Source of the DNA: ZC4RG30 sp049841155
Lineage (GTDB): Bacteria > Pseudomonadota > Gammaproteobacteria > Steroidobacterales > Steroidobacteraceae
Direction: 5' to 3'
Length of the DNA stretch: 64,000 nt
NCBI GenBank assembly: GCA_049841155.1
Contig: JASGHI010000001.1
Span: 65,569 to 129,568, forward strand
Shown: positions 45,946-54,582 of the stretch, in pieces
How the letters are laid out: every line of letters starts with the position of its first letter
Position numbering within the stretch: position 1 is the stretch's first letter
Notes under the pieces: generated by a model
Database searches by the model: none
Seen by the model: only the letters and a program-made list of their open reading frames with translations
What the model was told of the DNA's origin: nothing
Made by a program: the position numbers and the translations under genes

Positions 45946-46958
45946 GCGCGCGACAGACGAACCTTCTTGACCCCGGTTTCGACCTCACGCTGCGGCCGAT
46001 GCGCTATCCGCGCTTCTACGAGATGTACCGTGGCGCCATCAAGAACACCTGGACGGTGGAGGAGATCGACTTCCAGATCGACCTCGGCCATCTGCGCGGG
46101 CGCATGACGCCGGCCGAGCGGCATCTGATCGAGCGCCTGGTGGCCTTCTTCGCCACCGGCGACACCATCGTGGCCAACAACCTCGTGATCAGCCTGTACC
46201 GGCACATCAATGCGCCCGAGGCGCGCATGTATCTTTCCCGGCAGCTCTATGAGGAGGCGCTGCACATCCAGTTCTACCTCACGCTGCTGGACAACTATGT
46301 GCCGGATCCGGCGCGGCGCGCGCAGGCGTTCGCCGCGGTGGAGAACATTCCCTCCATCCGGGCCAAGGCCGAGTTCTGCCAGCGCTGGACCGACGAGGTC
46401 TATGCGGTGCAGGGCCTCGCCACGGATGCCGACAAGCGCCGCTTCGTGCTGAACCTCACGGCTTTCGCGGCCTGCATCGAGGGGCTGTTCTTCTTCGGCG
46501 CCTTCGCCTATGTGTATTTCCTGCGTTCGCGCGGATTGCTGCCGGGTCTTGCGGCGGGCACCAACTGGGTGTTCCGCGACGAGAGCGCGCACATGGCCTT
46601 CGCCTTCGAGGTGCTGCGTACGGTGCGGCGCGAGAGCCCCGAGCTCTTCGACGAGGAATGGGCCGCCAACGTGCGCGAGATGATCGCCTCGGCGGTGGAC
46701 TGCGAATCGCAGTTCGCCGAGGACGTGCTGTCGGGCGGCGTGGTGGGCATGACGCGCGCCGAAATGCGCCAGTACCTGGAGTATGTGGCCGACCAGCGCT
46801 TAGCGCAGCTTGGACTGCCGCCGCTGTACGGCTCGAAGAACCCGTTCCACTTCATGGAACTGCAGGACGTGCAGGAGCTGACCAACTTCTTCGAGCGCCG
46901 GGTTTCGGCCTACCAGGTGGCGGTGCAGGGCGAGGTGGCCTTCGACCAGGCGTTCTGA
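45942..46958 (+). CDS. nrdB: Class Ia ribonucleotide reductase, small (radical) subunit
   Basis: The 338-aa subunit houses the diiron-tyrosyl radical cofactor. Metal ligands are Asp74 (GDTIVANN), Glu105 and His108 (EALHIQFY), Glu180 (CIEGLFFF), Glu214 and His217 (DESAHMAF). The radical Tyr is Tyr112, present in the canonical E-x2-H-x3-Y spacing, so this is not the Tyr-less class Ic form. Its ATG overlaps the nrdA stop (ATGA at 45942), giving coupled expression under the same riboswitch. Confidence 0.95.
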   Translation: MSARQTNLLDPGFDLTLRPMRYPRFYEMYRGAIKNTWTVEEIDFQIDLGHLRGRMTPAERHLIERLVAFFATGDTIVANNLVISLYRHINAPEARMYLSRQLYEEALHIQFYLTLLDNYVPDPARRAQAFAAVENIPSIRAKAEFCQRWTDEVYAVQGLATDADKRRFVLNLTAFAACIEGLFFFGAFAYVYFLRSRGLLPGLAAGTNWVFRDESAHMAFAFEVLRTVRRESPELFDEEWAANVREMIASAVDCESQFAEDVLSGGVVGMTRAEMRQYLEYVADQRLAQLGLPPLYGSKNPFHFMELQDVQELTNFFERRVSAYQVAVQGEVAFDQAF

Positions 46959-47003
46959 CGGGCGTGAATCCGCCGCGGTCTGCCTGGCGCGGCAATGACG
47001 AGC

Positions 47004-48479
47004 TCAGGTGCCGCAGAAGGTGGCGGCCACGCGCTCGTCATCGCGCGGCGGGCGCGCCAAATCCTCCATTCCCGGTTGATCGGCGAAAGGCTGCTGCAGC
47101 ACCGTCAGCAGCCTTGTGAAGGGCGCAAGGTCGCCGTGGTCCGACGCGGCCGCCAGTGCCTGCTCCACGCGATGGTTGCGTGCAATGAAGGCCGGGTTGG
47201 CGCTGCGTATGCCTTCGCGCACCTGGGTCGGTGTGGCGCCTTCCGTAGCCAGCCGCCGGCGCCAGGCAGCGAGCCACTCATCAACGGCGGCCGGTTCGCG
47301 GAATTGCTGGCGGAAACCTTCTTCATGCGCCGCCCCCAGTGCGGCATCTGCCAGGGCGCGCAGACTGCTGGTGAAGTCGGCGTGACCCACGTGCAGTGCC
47401 ATGAGCAGATCACTGATCAACGGGGCATCTGCGTCGCGCACTGACATGAGCCCCAGTTTGGCGCCCATGCGCTGCCGGAAGCCGAGATCGAAATCTGCGG
47501 CGAAGCGCTGCACCGGTACCGTGGCCAGTCCGATGGCGCGCTGCTCGTCGGGCTCGATGAGCGGCAGCAGCGCGTCGGCCAGACGCGCGAGATTCCACTG
47601 TGCGATGGCGGGCTGGTTGCCGAAGGCGTAGCGGCCGCGCCGGTCGATGGAGCTGAACACGGTGTGCGGATCGTAGTGGTCCATGAAGGCGCAGGGGCCG
47701 TAGTCGATGGTCTCGCCGGACAGCGTCATGTTGTCGGTGTTCATGACGCCGTGGATGAAACCCACGCTCATCCACTGCGCGATGAGACTGGCCTGGCGCT
47801 GGGCAACGCGCTCCAGAAAAGCCAGCGCGCGGCTGTCCGCCGCTGCGAGGTCCGGGTCGTGGCGTGCGATGGCGTAGTCGAGCAGCAGGCGCAGGCCTTC
47901 CACGTCGTTGCGGGCCCGGAAGTACTGGAAAGTGCCCACGCGCAGATGGCTGGTGGCCACCCGCGTGAGCACCGCGCCCGGCAGTACCGAGTCGCGGAAC
48001 ACCGGCTCCCCCGTGGCGACCACGGCCAGCGAGCGCGTGGTGGGAATGCCCAGTGCATGCATGGCCTCGCTGACGAGATATTCGCGCAGCATGGGTCCGA
48101 GGGCGGCGCGGCCGTCGCCGCCGCGCGAGAAAGGCGTGCGACCGGAGCCCTTGAGCTGGATGTCGTAGCGCCGCCCGCCGTGGCGCTTCTCTCCCAGCAG
48201 CAGCGCGCGGCCGTCGCCCAGCTCGGCAACGAAGTGCGCGAATTGATGGCCGGCATAGGCCATGGCGAGCGGACGCGCGTCGTCAGGCGGGCGGTTGCCT
48301 GAAAGTGCCTGCGCCCAGGCATGACGCTGCGCATCGGTGCGGGCGTAGGGCAGGTCCAGCTCGCGGGCCAATGGTTCGTTGAAGACCAGGAGTGCCGGAG
48401 CCCGGGCCGGTTCCGGCGCGACCCGTGCGAAGAAGCGTGACGGCAGCTGCGAGTAGCTGTGTTCGAGACCCAGATTCAT
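47004..48479 (-). CDS. selO: Protein adenylyltransferase SelO (YdiU/UPF0061)
   Basis: SelO is a pseudokinase-fold enzyme that AMPylates proteins. The 491-aa protein has the family N-terminus (NLGLEHSYSQLPSRFFARV), the nucleotide-binding LAMAYAGHQFAHFVAELGDG and LLGEKRHGGRRYDIQLKGSG segments, and GPCAFMDHYDP with MNTDNM near the metal site. No selenocysteine or tail cysteine is evident at the C-terminus, unlike eukaryotic SelO. The start was chosen at ATG 48479; upstream the frame runs into the MetE-like gene. Confidence 0.95.
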   Translation of the reverse strand: MNLGLEHSYSQLPSRFFARVAPEPARAPALLVFNEPLARELDLPYARTDAQRHAWAQALSGNRPPDDARPLAMAYAGHQFAHFVAELGDGRALLLGEKRHGGRRYDIQLKGSGRTPFSRGGDGRAALGPMLREYLVSEAMHALGIPTTRSLAVVATGEPVFRDSVLPGAVLTRVATSHLRVGTFQYFRARNDVEGLRLLLDYAIARHDPDLAAADSRALAFLERVAQRQASLIAQWMSVGFIHGVMNTDNMTLSGETIDYGPCAFMDHYDPHTVFSSIDRRGRYAFGNQPAIAQWNLARLADALLPLIEPDEQRAIGLATVPVQRFAADFDLGFRQRMGAKLGLMSVRDADAPLISDLLMALHVGHADFTSSLRALADAALGAAHEEGFRQQFREPAAVDEWLAAWRRRLATEGATPTQVREGIRSANPAFIARNHRVEQALAAASDHGDLAPFTRLLTVLQQPFADQPGMEDLARPPRDDERVAATFCGT

Positions 48480-48504
48480 GCGCGGGTCGCGGCCTGCCTT
48501 GCCG

Positions 48505-49653
48505 TCACTGGCTGCCCCACACCTCGTCGGCGATGCGCACCACCAGTTCCAGCTTGCGGCGCTGGTCGTCCCAGGTGAGGTGGTTGCCCTCGGCGTCGCT
48601 GGCGAAGCCGCATTGCGGCGAGAGCGCCAGCTGTTCCAGCGGCGCGTAGCGCGCGGCTTCATCGATGCGCCGCTTCACGTCGTCGGCGTTTTCCATCCGG
48701 CCGGACTTGGTGGAGATCAGGCCCAGCACCGCGATCTTGCCCCTGGGCAGGAAACGCAGCGGTGCGAAGCCGCCGCTGCGCTCGTCGTCGTACTCCATGA
48801 AGTACGCATCGATGTGCATCTGCGCCAGCAATGCCTCGGCTACGGGCTCGTAATCGCCGCTGGCCGCGAAGGTGCTGCGGAAATTGCCGCGGCACAGGTG
48901 CATGGCGAGCAGCATGTCCGGCGGCTTGTGGGCGACCACGCGGTTGACGAAGCCGGCGTAGCGGCGCGGCAGCTCGTCCGGATCATCGCCGCGGGTACGC
49001 GCGGCCTCGCGCATCTGCGGGTCGCACAGATAGGCGAGGTTGGTGTCGTCGAGCTGCACGTAGTTGCAGCCTGCGGCAGCCAGCGCCCGCAGTTCGTCGC
49101 CGTAGGCGCGGGCCACATCTTCGTAGAAGGCGGGTTCGAGCTGCGGATAGGCTTCGCGGCTGATGCCCTCGCGGCCGCCGCGGAAGTGCAGCATGGTGGG
49201 CGAAGGGATGGATACCTTGCCGCGACACCCTTCGCACAGGCAACCCTGCAGGAAGCGGAAGTCGTCGACCTGGATGTTCCTTGCGTGGCGCACCTTGCCG
49301 CTTACGCGGATCACCGGCGGCTGCAGCACTTCGCTGCCATCGGGCTTCACGATGATCCGTGGCTGCGTGGTGTCGACGCCGTCCAGCTGGTCGAGGAAGT
49401 CGATGTGGAAGCAGCCACGCCGGTATTCGCCGTCGGTGATGCTCTTGAGACCCACCTCCTGCTGGAAGCGCACCACCTCGCGGATGGCGCGGTCCTCGAT
49501 CTGGCGCAGCTGTGCGGCGTCGATCTGCCTGGCGGCGAAGCGCTGCCGCGCCTCCAGCAGGAAGGCCGGGCGCAGCAGGCTGCCCACGTGGTCGTAGCGG
49601 GCGGGCAGGCGCGGCCGGCGGTCGGAGGCTGCAGACATAGAGGCCGCAGACAT
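48505..49653 (-). CDS. MetE C-terminal-like cobalamin-independent methyltransferase
   Basis: The 382-aa protein matches the catalytic half of MetE (YxjG-like): LPARYDHVGSLLRPAFLLEA, DGEYRRGCFHIDFL, VQLDDTNLAY, and zinc-ligand positions His and Cys in MHLCRGN, Glu in MEYDDERSGG and Cys in SPQCGFAS. The N-terminal pterin half of full MetE is absent, so the methyl donor may be a simpler compound. An extra cysteine patch (GCLCEGC) precedes IPSPTMLHF. Its ATG overlaps the upstream stop (TGATG at 49651). Confidence 0.88.
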   Translation of the reverse strand: MSAASMSAASDRRPRLPARYDHVGSLLRPAFLLEARQRFAARQIDAAQLRQIEDRAIREVVRFQQEVGLKSITDGEYRRGCFHIDFLDQLDGVDTTQPRIIVKPDGSEVLQPPVIRVSGKVRHARNIQVDDFRFLQGCLCEGCRGKVSIPSPTMLHFRGGREGISREAYPQLEPAFYEDVARAYGDELRALAAAGCNYVQLDDTNLAYLCDPQMREAARTRGDDPDELPRRYAGFVNRVVAHKPPDMLLAMHLCRGNFRSTFAASGDYEPVAEALLAQMHIDAYFMEYDDERSGGFAPLRFLPRGKIAVLGLISTKSGRMENADDVKRRIDEAARYAPLEQLALSPQCGFASDAEGNHLTWDDQRRKLELVVRIADEVWGSQ

Positions 49654-50333
49654 CAGGGAGCAGGCTGGCGTTCTTTGGCGGCGTCCAGCGCCCGCTTCAG
49701 CTGCGTGGCCCAGCCCGCCAGCATCCGTGCCGCTTCGGCCTGGTTCCACACATTGTTCGCCCACTCCAGCCGCCCCGTTTCCGGATCGCGCTTGCGGTCG
49801 GAGGTGCGGTAGAGCACCGTGCCGGTCACGGCATCGCGCAGCGTGGCGTTCAGGCGCATTTCGCCCATGCTCAGTACATAGTTGTGGCGGATGTCCGCCG
49901 TCACGACGTCCGGGGCATTAATGTAGAGGTCGACGATGTGCGGCTCGACCTCGAGTACTCCGGCGTCGGGCTTGGCGACGACGCCATAGCCGCCTTTTTC
50001 GAGCACCCGGCGGAAGGTGTCGTCGGCGAGTTTGGCGAGATCGTTGCGCAGCTTGTCGACTTCCTGCGGCTTCAATCCGCCGGGACCGCCGTAATCGCGC
50101 GGATCCCAGCTCTTGCTGAACTCCACCGTGGCGGGTTTCAGCAGCACGCGGTCGTATCCGGCCAGGCTGGCGCCGGGCCGCTTGTAGGCCTTGTCGATGT
50201 CGCGGACATGGATGGGTTCGAGCCCGTCGTCGGTGAGTTCGGCGGCGGCGGCCAGACCGATCGAAGCGAACAGTGCGAGCGCGGCAGCGGCGATGGCCAG
50301 TCTGTGGGCCGGCTTGCGGGTGGGCGGCTTCAT
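49653..50333 (-). CDS. DUF3313 family exported protein
   Basis: The 226-aa protein has a signal peptide (KPAHRLAIAAAALALFASIG) and the DUF3313-like pattern DDGLEPIHVRDIDKAYKRPG, SLAGYDRVLLKPATVEFSK and DLYINAPDVV. No lipobox is present; a Cys near the cleavage site is absent. Family function unknown. It is divergent from the lipoprotein at 50426. Confidence 0.82.
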   Translation of the reverse strand: MKPPTRKPAHRLAIAAAALALFASIGLAAAAELTDDGLEPIHVRDIDKAYKRPGASLAGYDRVLLKPATVEFSKSWDPRDYGGPGGLKPQEVDKLRNDLAKLADDTFRRVLEKGGYGVVAKPDAGVLEVEPHIVDLYINAPDVVTADIRHNYVLSMGEMRLNATLRDAVTGTVLYRTSDRKRDPETGRLEWANNVWNQAEAARMLAGWATQLKRALDAAKERQPAP

Positions 50334-50425
50334 GGCGGATGCTCCTGCAACAGGTTGCGGCAACTATCGAGCCGGGACGTTGTCAAAGTCCAGTAAGTAG
50401 GACTGTGACTGAAATGGAGGGTTCC

Positions 50426-51061
50426 ATGAAAACGCTGTTCCGGACTGCAATGCTGGTGGCTGCGGTGGCGCTGCTGCCGGCCTGCGCCACCAGTTATGTG
50501 GCCACCTGGAAGAATCCGGAGGCCGAACCGGTGCAATTCCGTGGCGCCAAGGTGGCTGCGGTGGTGATGATGAAGGATCAGGCGTCGCGGCGCACGGCCG
50601 AAGACGTGCTGGCGCGCGAGATCACGGCGCATGGTGCGGACGGTGTCCCCATGTACGTGCTGCTGCCCGACGTGGAACCGTCGAACGAGCCTGAGACCCG
50701 CGCGGCGCTGGAGCGCGCCGGTGTGCAGGGCGTGGTGGTGATGCGGCCGGTCAAGACCGAGCAGTCGCTGCGCGTGGTGCCCGGCAGTCCGCTGGGGCCG
50801 CCCTATCGCAGCTACTGGGGCGGGTACTTCGGCTATGGCTGGGGTGCGCCGTGGCCGTGGGCCTTCGGAGTCCGCTCGCAGGACGTGGAAGTGGACACGG
50901 TGGTGTCGGTGGAGACGCTGGTCTACTCGCTGAAGCAGAACCGGCTGATCTGGAGCGGCACCAGCAAGACCACCAATCCGCCCAAGGTCGAGGCCTTCAT
51001 CCACCAGCTGGCGCAACAGGCTGCGCAGCAGTTGCAGAAGGAAGCGCTGCTGGCGCCGTAG
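50426..51061 (+). CDS. Putative lipoprotein, unknown function
   Basis: The 211-aa product starts MKTLFRTAMLVAAVALLPAC with a lipobox (LPAC). The mature part begins SYVATWKNPEAEPVQFRG, keeps a Tyr/Gly/Trp-rich stretch (RSYWGGYFGYGWGAPWPWAF), and ends in a Gln-rich helix (QQAAQQLQK). Lipoproteins of this length with a YxxxW start occur in envelope stress, but no family is certain. GGAGG at 50416-50420 fixes the start. Confidence 0.8.
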   Translation: MKTLFRTAMLVAAVALLPACATSYVATWKNPEAEPVQFRGAKVAAVVMMKDQASRRTAEDVLAREITAHGADGVPMYVLLPDVEPSNEPETRAALERAGVQGVVVMRPVKTEQSLRVVPGSPLGPPYRSYWGGYFGYGWGAPWPWAFGVRSQDVEVDTVVSVETLVYSLKQNRLIWSGTSKTTNPPKVEAFIHQLAQQAAQQLQKEALLAP

Positions 51062-51068
51062 CGGTTCG

Positions 51069-51100
51069 TCCGGCCGCCGCCCGAGAGGTCGGCGGCCGGA
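51069..51100. terminator. Bidirectional hairpin between lipoprotein gene and mdh
   Basis: TCCGGCCGCCG (51069-51079) and CGGCGGCCGGA (51090-51100) form a perfect 11-bp stem with a 10-base loop, between two converging genes. No T-run follows. Confidence 0.6.
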
Positions 51101-51111
51101 TGCTGCGCGGG

Positions 51112-52089
51112 TTACAGCAGGTCCTTGACCCCGTCGCGCTCCTCCAGCAGCTCGGCATGGCTGGCATCCATGCGCTTGCGGCTGAATTCGTCGATGGACA
51201 ATCCCTGCACGATCGAATACTCGCCGTTCTTGGTCGTGACCGGATACGAATAGATCACGCCCGCGGGGATGCCGTAGCTGCCGTCCGACGGCACCGCCAT
51301 GCTCACCCAGTCGCCTTCCGCGGTGCCCTTGACCCAGGTGTGCACGTGGTCGATGGCTGCCGCAGCGGCCGAGGCGGCCGAGGAGGCGCCGCGCGCCTTG
51401 ATGATGGCGGCACCGCGCTGCTGCACCACGGGGATGAAGGTCTCCTCGATCCACTTCTGGTCCACCAGCGACTTGGCGGCCTTGCCGCCGATCGTGGCGT
51501 GCGAGACGTCCGGATACTGCGTCGAGGAGTGATTGCCCCAGATCGTGAACCTGCGGACGTCGGTGGTGTGGGTGCCGGTCTTCTCCGCCAGCTGCGAGAG
51601 GCCGCGGTTGTGGTCGAGGCGCGTCATCGCGGTGAAGTTGCGCGGGTTCAGGTCCCTGGCGTTGGCGCGCGCGATCAGCGCATTGGTGTTGGCGGGGTTG
51701 CCCACCACCAGCACCTTGATGTTGCGGTCGGCCACTTCGTTCATGGCCTTGCCCTGGGCGCTGAAGATCTGCGCATTGGCCAGCAGCAGATCCTTGCGCT
51801 CCATGCCGGGGCCGCGCGGCCGCGCGCCAACGAGCAGCGCCACCTGTGAGTCCTTGAAGGCCACCTTGGCGTCGTCGGTGGCGACGACCTTGTTCAGCAG
51901 CGGGAAGGCGCAGTCGTTGAGCTCCATCACCACGCCCTGCAGGGCCGGAAGGGTCGGCGTGATTTCCAGCAGATGCAGGTTCACGGGCTGGTCGGGGCCC
52001 AGCAGCGCTCCGGAAGCGACACGGAAGGCGAGGGCATAGCCGATCTGGCCGGCGCTGCCGGTGATGGTGACGGTGACGGGCTTTTTCAT
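51112..52089 (-). CDS. mdh: Malate dehydrogenase
   Basis: MDH interconverts malate and oxaloacetate in the TCA cycle. The 325-aa enzyme has the NAD motif TGSAGQIGYALAFRVASG, substrate-binding arginines in GARPRGPGMERKDLL, the catalytic Asp in TRLDHNRG and the catalytic His in WGNHSSTQYPD. It is of the longer, cytosolic-type MDH subclass (about 325 aa). A 100-base gap separates it from the divergent GntR-regulated operon. Confidence 0.96.
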   Translation of the reverse strand: MKKPVTVTITGSAGQIGYALAFRVASGALLGPDQPVNLHLLEITPTLPALQGVVMELNDCAFPLLNKVVATDDAKVAFKDSQVALLVGARPRGPGMERKDLLLANAQIFSAQGKAMNEVADRNIKVLVVGNPANTNALIARANARDLNPRNFTAMTRLDHNRGLSQLAEKTGTHTTDVRRFTIWGNHSSTQYPDVSHATIGGKAAKSLVDQKWIEETFIPVVQQRGAAIIKARGASSAASAAAAAIDHVHTWVKGTAEGDWVSMAVPSDGSYGIPAGVIYSYPVTTKNGEYSIVQGLSIDEFSRKRMDASHAELLEERDGVKDLL

Positions 52090-52189
52090 CAGGACTCCAG
52101 CGTGGTGAAGCCCGCCATTCTAAACCCCTTGGCGTGGACATCGGCCCTCCGGGGCGGCCGTAGGGGGGATCGGGCCACAGCAAAAGTTG

Positions 52190-52229
52190 TTGACTGCGAT
52201 ATAGTATTGTAGTTATATATAACACTATA
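52190..52229 (+). promoter_or_regulatory. Promoter overlapped by GntR-type palindromic operator
   Basis: A -35 TTGACT (52190-52195) and a -10 TTATAT (52213-52218) are 17 bases apart. The -10 lies inside the perfect 12-bp palindrome GTTATATATAAC (52212-52223). TATAGT (52200-52205) and ACTATA (52224-52229) form an outer inverted pair around it. A YtrA-type GntR protein two genes downstream is the natural repressor. The promoter and symmetry are seen; the regulator assignment is inferred. Confidence 0.72.
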
Positions 52230-52279
52230 GAGGTAAGGGAATGCACCCCACCTCAGCAACGAGCCCAAGGAGTATTGCC

Positions 52280-52462
52280 ATGCAGACCCGCAACGAAGTC
52301 GCCCTGGAAGTGGTGTCCCGCACTGCCGCCGTGGCGCTGGCCTTCGCCACCACCTTCATCGTTTCCGCCGTGACCTTCTCTATCATCACCGGTGAGGCGG
52401 AAGGCGCCCGCGCCGTGGTGGCCACGGTGTTCGCGCCGGTACGGATTCTTCTGGGGGTTTGA
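52280..52462 (+). CDS. Small membrane protein of unknown function (60 aa)
   Basis: The product begins MQTRNEVALEVVSRTAAVAL and has one clear hydrophobic helix (about residues 15-37) ending in a short polar tail. AAGGAG at 52267-52272 fixes ATG 52280. It is the first gene after the palindromic promoter and touches the GntR gene, so it is likely part of the operon. Confidence 0.65.
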   Translation: MQTRNEVALEVVSRTAAVALAFATTFIVSAVTFSIITGEAEGARAVVATVFAPVRILLGV

Positions 52463-52878
52463 GCCCGAAAGTGAGCCCGATCGACGCCAAGTGGGATGAC
52501 TCCCAACCCATCTATCGCCAGCTGCGCGACCGCGTGGTGGCGATGGTGCTGGAGGGGGTGCTGAAGGAGGGCGAAGCCCTGCCTTCGGTGCGCCAGGTGG
52601 CGACCGAATACCGGCTCAATCCGCTCACCGTGCTCAAGGCCTACCAGCAGCTGGCCGACGAGGGCCTGGTGGAGAAGCGGCGCGGCCTGGGGCTGTTCGT
52701 CGCGGCGGGCGCCGGGGCGGCATTGCTCAAGGACGAGCGCGCGCGCTTCCTCGCCACGGAGTGGCCGAAGATCCATGCAACCATCCAGCGGCTGGGCCTG
52801 TCGGCCGAGACCCTGCTGAACACCGCGCCCGGCGATGCCACGCCGCCGCTGCCCACGCGCACGGAGCCCAGGACATGA
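52459..52878 (+). CDS. GntR family regulator, YtrA subfamily
   Basis: The 139-aa protein has the GntR winged-helix N-terminal domain (DDSQPIYRQLRDRVVAMVLE, LPSVRQVATEYRLNPLTVLK, DEGLVEKRRGLGLFV) and only a short C-terminal tail, the YtrA layout that usually regulates ABC exporters. The reading frame opens with TTG at 52459, overlapping the upstream stop. GTG at 52471 is an alternative start. It most likely binds the palindrome at 52200-52229 and represses its own operon. Confidence 0.9.
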   Translation: MSPKVSPIDAKWDDSQPIYRQLRDRVVAMVLEGVLKEGEALPSVRQVATEYRLNPLTVLKAYQQLADEGLVEKRRGLGLFVAAGAGAALLKDERARFLATEWPKIHATIQRLGLSAETLLNTAPGDATPPLPTRTEPRT

Positions 52879-53732
52879 GTCTGATCATCGAGGCCCGCGG
52901 CCTCACCAAGCGTTATCGCAACACGGAGGCCGTGCGCGGCATCGATCTTGCCGTCGGGCCAGGACGCATCGTGGGCCTCATCGGCCGCAATGGCGCCGGC
53001 AAGACCACGGTGCTCAAGTCGTTGCTGGGCCTCACGCGCTACCAGGGGCAGGTCTCGGTGCTGGGCCGGGATCCGACGACCCAGCGCGATGAACTGATGC
53101 GCGAGGTGTCGTTCATCGCCGATACCGCCGTGCTGCCCAAGTGGCTGCGGGTGGCCGATGCGCTCGACTACGTGGCCGGCGTGCATCCCTCGTTCAACCG
53201 CGGGCGGGCCGAGAGCTTCCTGGCCACCACCGACGTGAAGAAAAGCCAGCGCGTGCGCGAGCTTTCCAAGGGCATGGTCACGCAGTTGCATCTGGCGCTG
53301 GCGCTGGCCATTCGCGCCCGGCTGCTGGTGCTGGACGAGCCTACGCTGGGCCTGGACCTTCTGGTGCGCCGCCGCTTCTACGACACGCTGCTCAATGACT
53401 ACATGGACGAGGAGCGCACCATCCTCGTGACCACGCACCAGGTGGAGGAAATCGAGCATCTGCTCACCGACGTGCTGTTCATCGAGCAGGGGCGGATCGT
53501 GCTGGATTCGCCGGTGGAGCAGCTCGGCGGGCGCTATGCGCAGCTGATGGTCCGGCCCGAGCAGGCGGCTGCGGCGCGGGCGCTGGGGCCGTTCAGCGAA
53601 CGCAGCCTGCTGGGCCGCACCGTGTTCTTCTTCGAGGGCGTCGACCGCGCGCTGCTCGCGCCGCTGGGTGAGGTGGGGACGCCCAACATTGCGGACCTGT
53701 TCGTCGCCCGCATGCAGCAGGAGGCCGCATGA
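52875..53732 (+). CDS. ABC transporter ATP-binding protein (YtrB-like)
   Basis: The 285-aa subunit has Walker A GRNGAGKT, Walker B LLVLDEPTLGLD and the H-loop in TTHQVEEIEH. The signature sequence is a variant, LSKGMVTQL, in place of LSGGQ. ATGA at 52875 overlaps the GntR stop. It should power the membrane subunit at 53729 in a small GntR-controlled ABC exporter. Confidence 0.92.
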   Translation: MSLIIEARGLTKRYRNTEAVRGIDLAVGPGRIVGLIGRNGAGKTTVLKSLLGLTRYQGQVSVLGRDPTTQRDELMREVSFIADTAVLPKWLRVADALDYVAGVHPSFNRGRAESFLATTDVKKSQRVRELSKGMVTQLHLALALAIRARLLVLDEPTLGLDLLVRRRFYDTLLNDYMDEERTILVTTHQVEEIEHLLTDVLFIEQGRIVLDSPVEQLGGRYAQLMVRPEQAAAARALGPFSERSLLGRTVFFFEGVDRALLAPLGEVGTPNIADLFVARMQQEAA

Positions 53733-54568
53733 ACAACTGGTGGAGCAGTGCCGCGATGGTGCAGGTGCGGCGCGAGTTCTGGGAGTACCGGAGCCTGTGG
53801 ATGGCGCCGCTGGCCGGAGCGGGCCTGCTGCTGATCGGCACGCTGTTCGGGCGTTTCAGGATAGAGCCGGGGCCGTTCCAGCAGATGCTGGCCACCAATC
53901 CGAACATGATCGTGTCCGGTTCGGCATCCTTCTTCTTTCTGTTCATCGGGGTGATCACGTCGTTCGCCACCTGGGCCTACCATCTGGACTGCCTGCACGC
54001 CGAGCGCAAGGACCGCAGCATCCTGTTCTGGAAGTCGCTGCCGGTGTCGGATGCGCGGACGGTGCTGACCAAGTTCGCCGTTGGCCTCGTCATCGTGCCG
54101 CTGGCCGCGTGGCTGCTGGCATTGGTCGCGCATCTGATTGGGTCGGGAATCATCGCGTTGCAGAGCATGGATGTGGGCTCCGCGAACGCGGGCGGCTTCT
54201 TCCGGGCGTGGACCGGGGCGCAGGGCCGCCTGCTCGTAGGCTTGCTGTTCGCCATCCTGTGGTATGCGCCGGTCGCCGCGTACCTGATGCTGGCCTCGGT
54301 GCTGGCGCGGCGCTCGCCGCTGATGATGGCAGCCCTGCCGCTGCTGTTGCCCATCCTGGCCGAACACCTGTTCTTCGATACCAGCCGTGTGGCCCGGTTC
54401 ATCGGCCATCGTCTGATGGCGCCGATGCAGGGCGGGAAGCTGCTCAATACGCTGGGTGAGCAGGCCGTGGCGTGGTTTTCCAGCCCGGATGTGTGGCTGG
54501 GGCTCGTCGCGGCGGCCGGAATGATGTACATCGTGGTACGTCTGCGGAGGTACCGCGACGACACCTGA
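53729..54568 (+). CDS. ABC transporter membrane subunit
   Basis: The 279-aa protein has about six hydrophobic segments and an extended loop after the second. Its ATG overlaps the ATPase stop (ATGA at 53729), so it pairs with that ATPase. The sequence resembles ABC-2-type permeases only weakly. Substrate unknown; GntR/YtrA-controlled exporters in bacteria often respond to cell-wall antibiotics, but nothing here proves it. Confidence 0.82.
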   Translation: MNNWWSSAAMVQVRREFWEYRSLWMAPLAGAGLLLIGTLFGRFRIEPGPFQQMLATNPNMIVSGSASFFFLFIGVITSFATWAYHLDCLHAERKDRSILFWKSLPVSDARTVLTKFAVGLVIVPLAAWLLALVAHLIGSGIIALQSMDVGSANAGGFFRAWTGAQGRLLVGLLFAILWYAPVAAYLMLASVLARRSPLMMAALPLLLPILAEHLFFDTSRVARFIGHRLMAPMQGGKLLNTLGEQAVAWFSSPDVWLGLVAAAGMMYIVVRLRRYRDDT

Positions 54569-54582
54569 AGGGGCCGAAGCGT

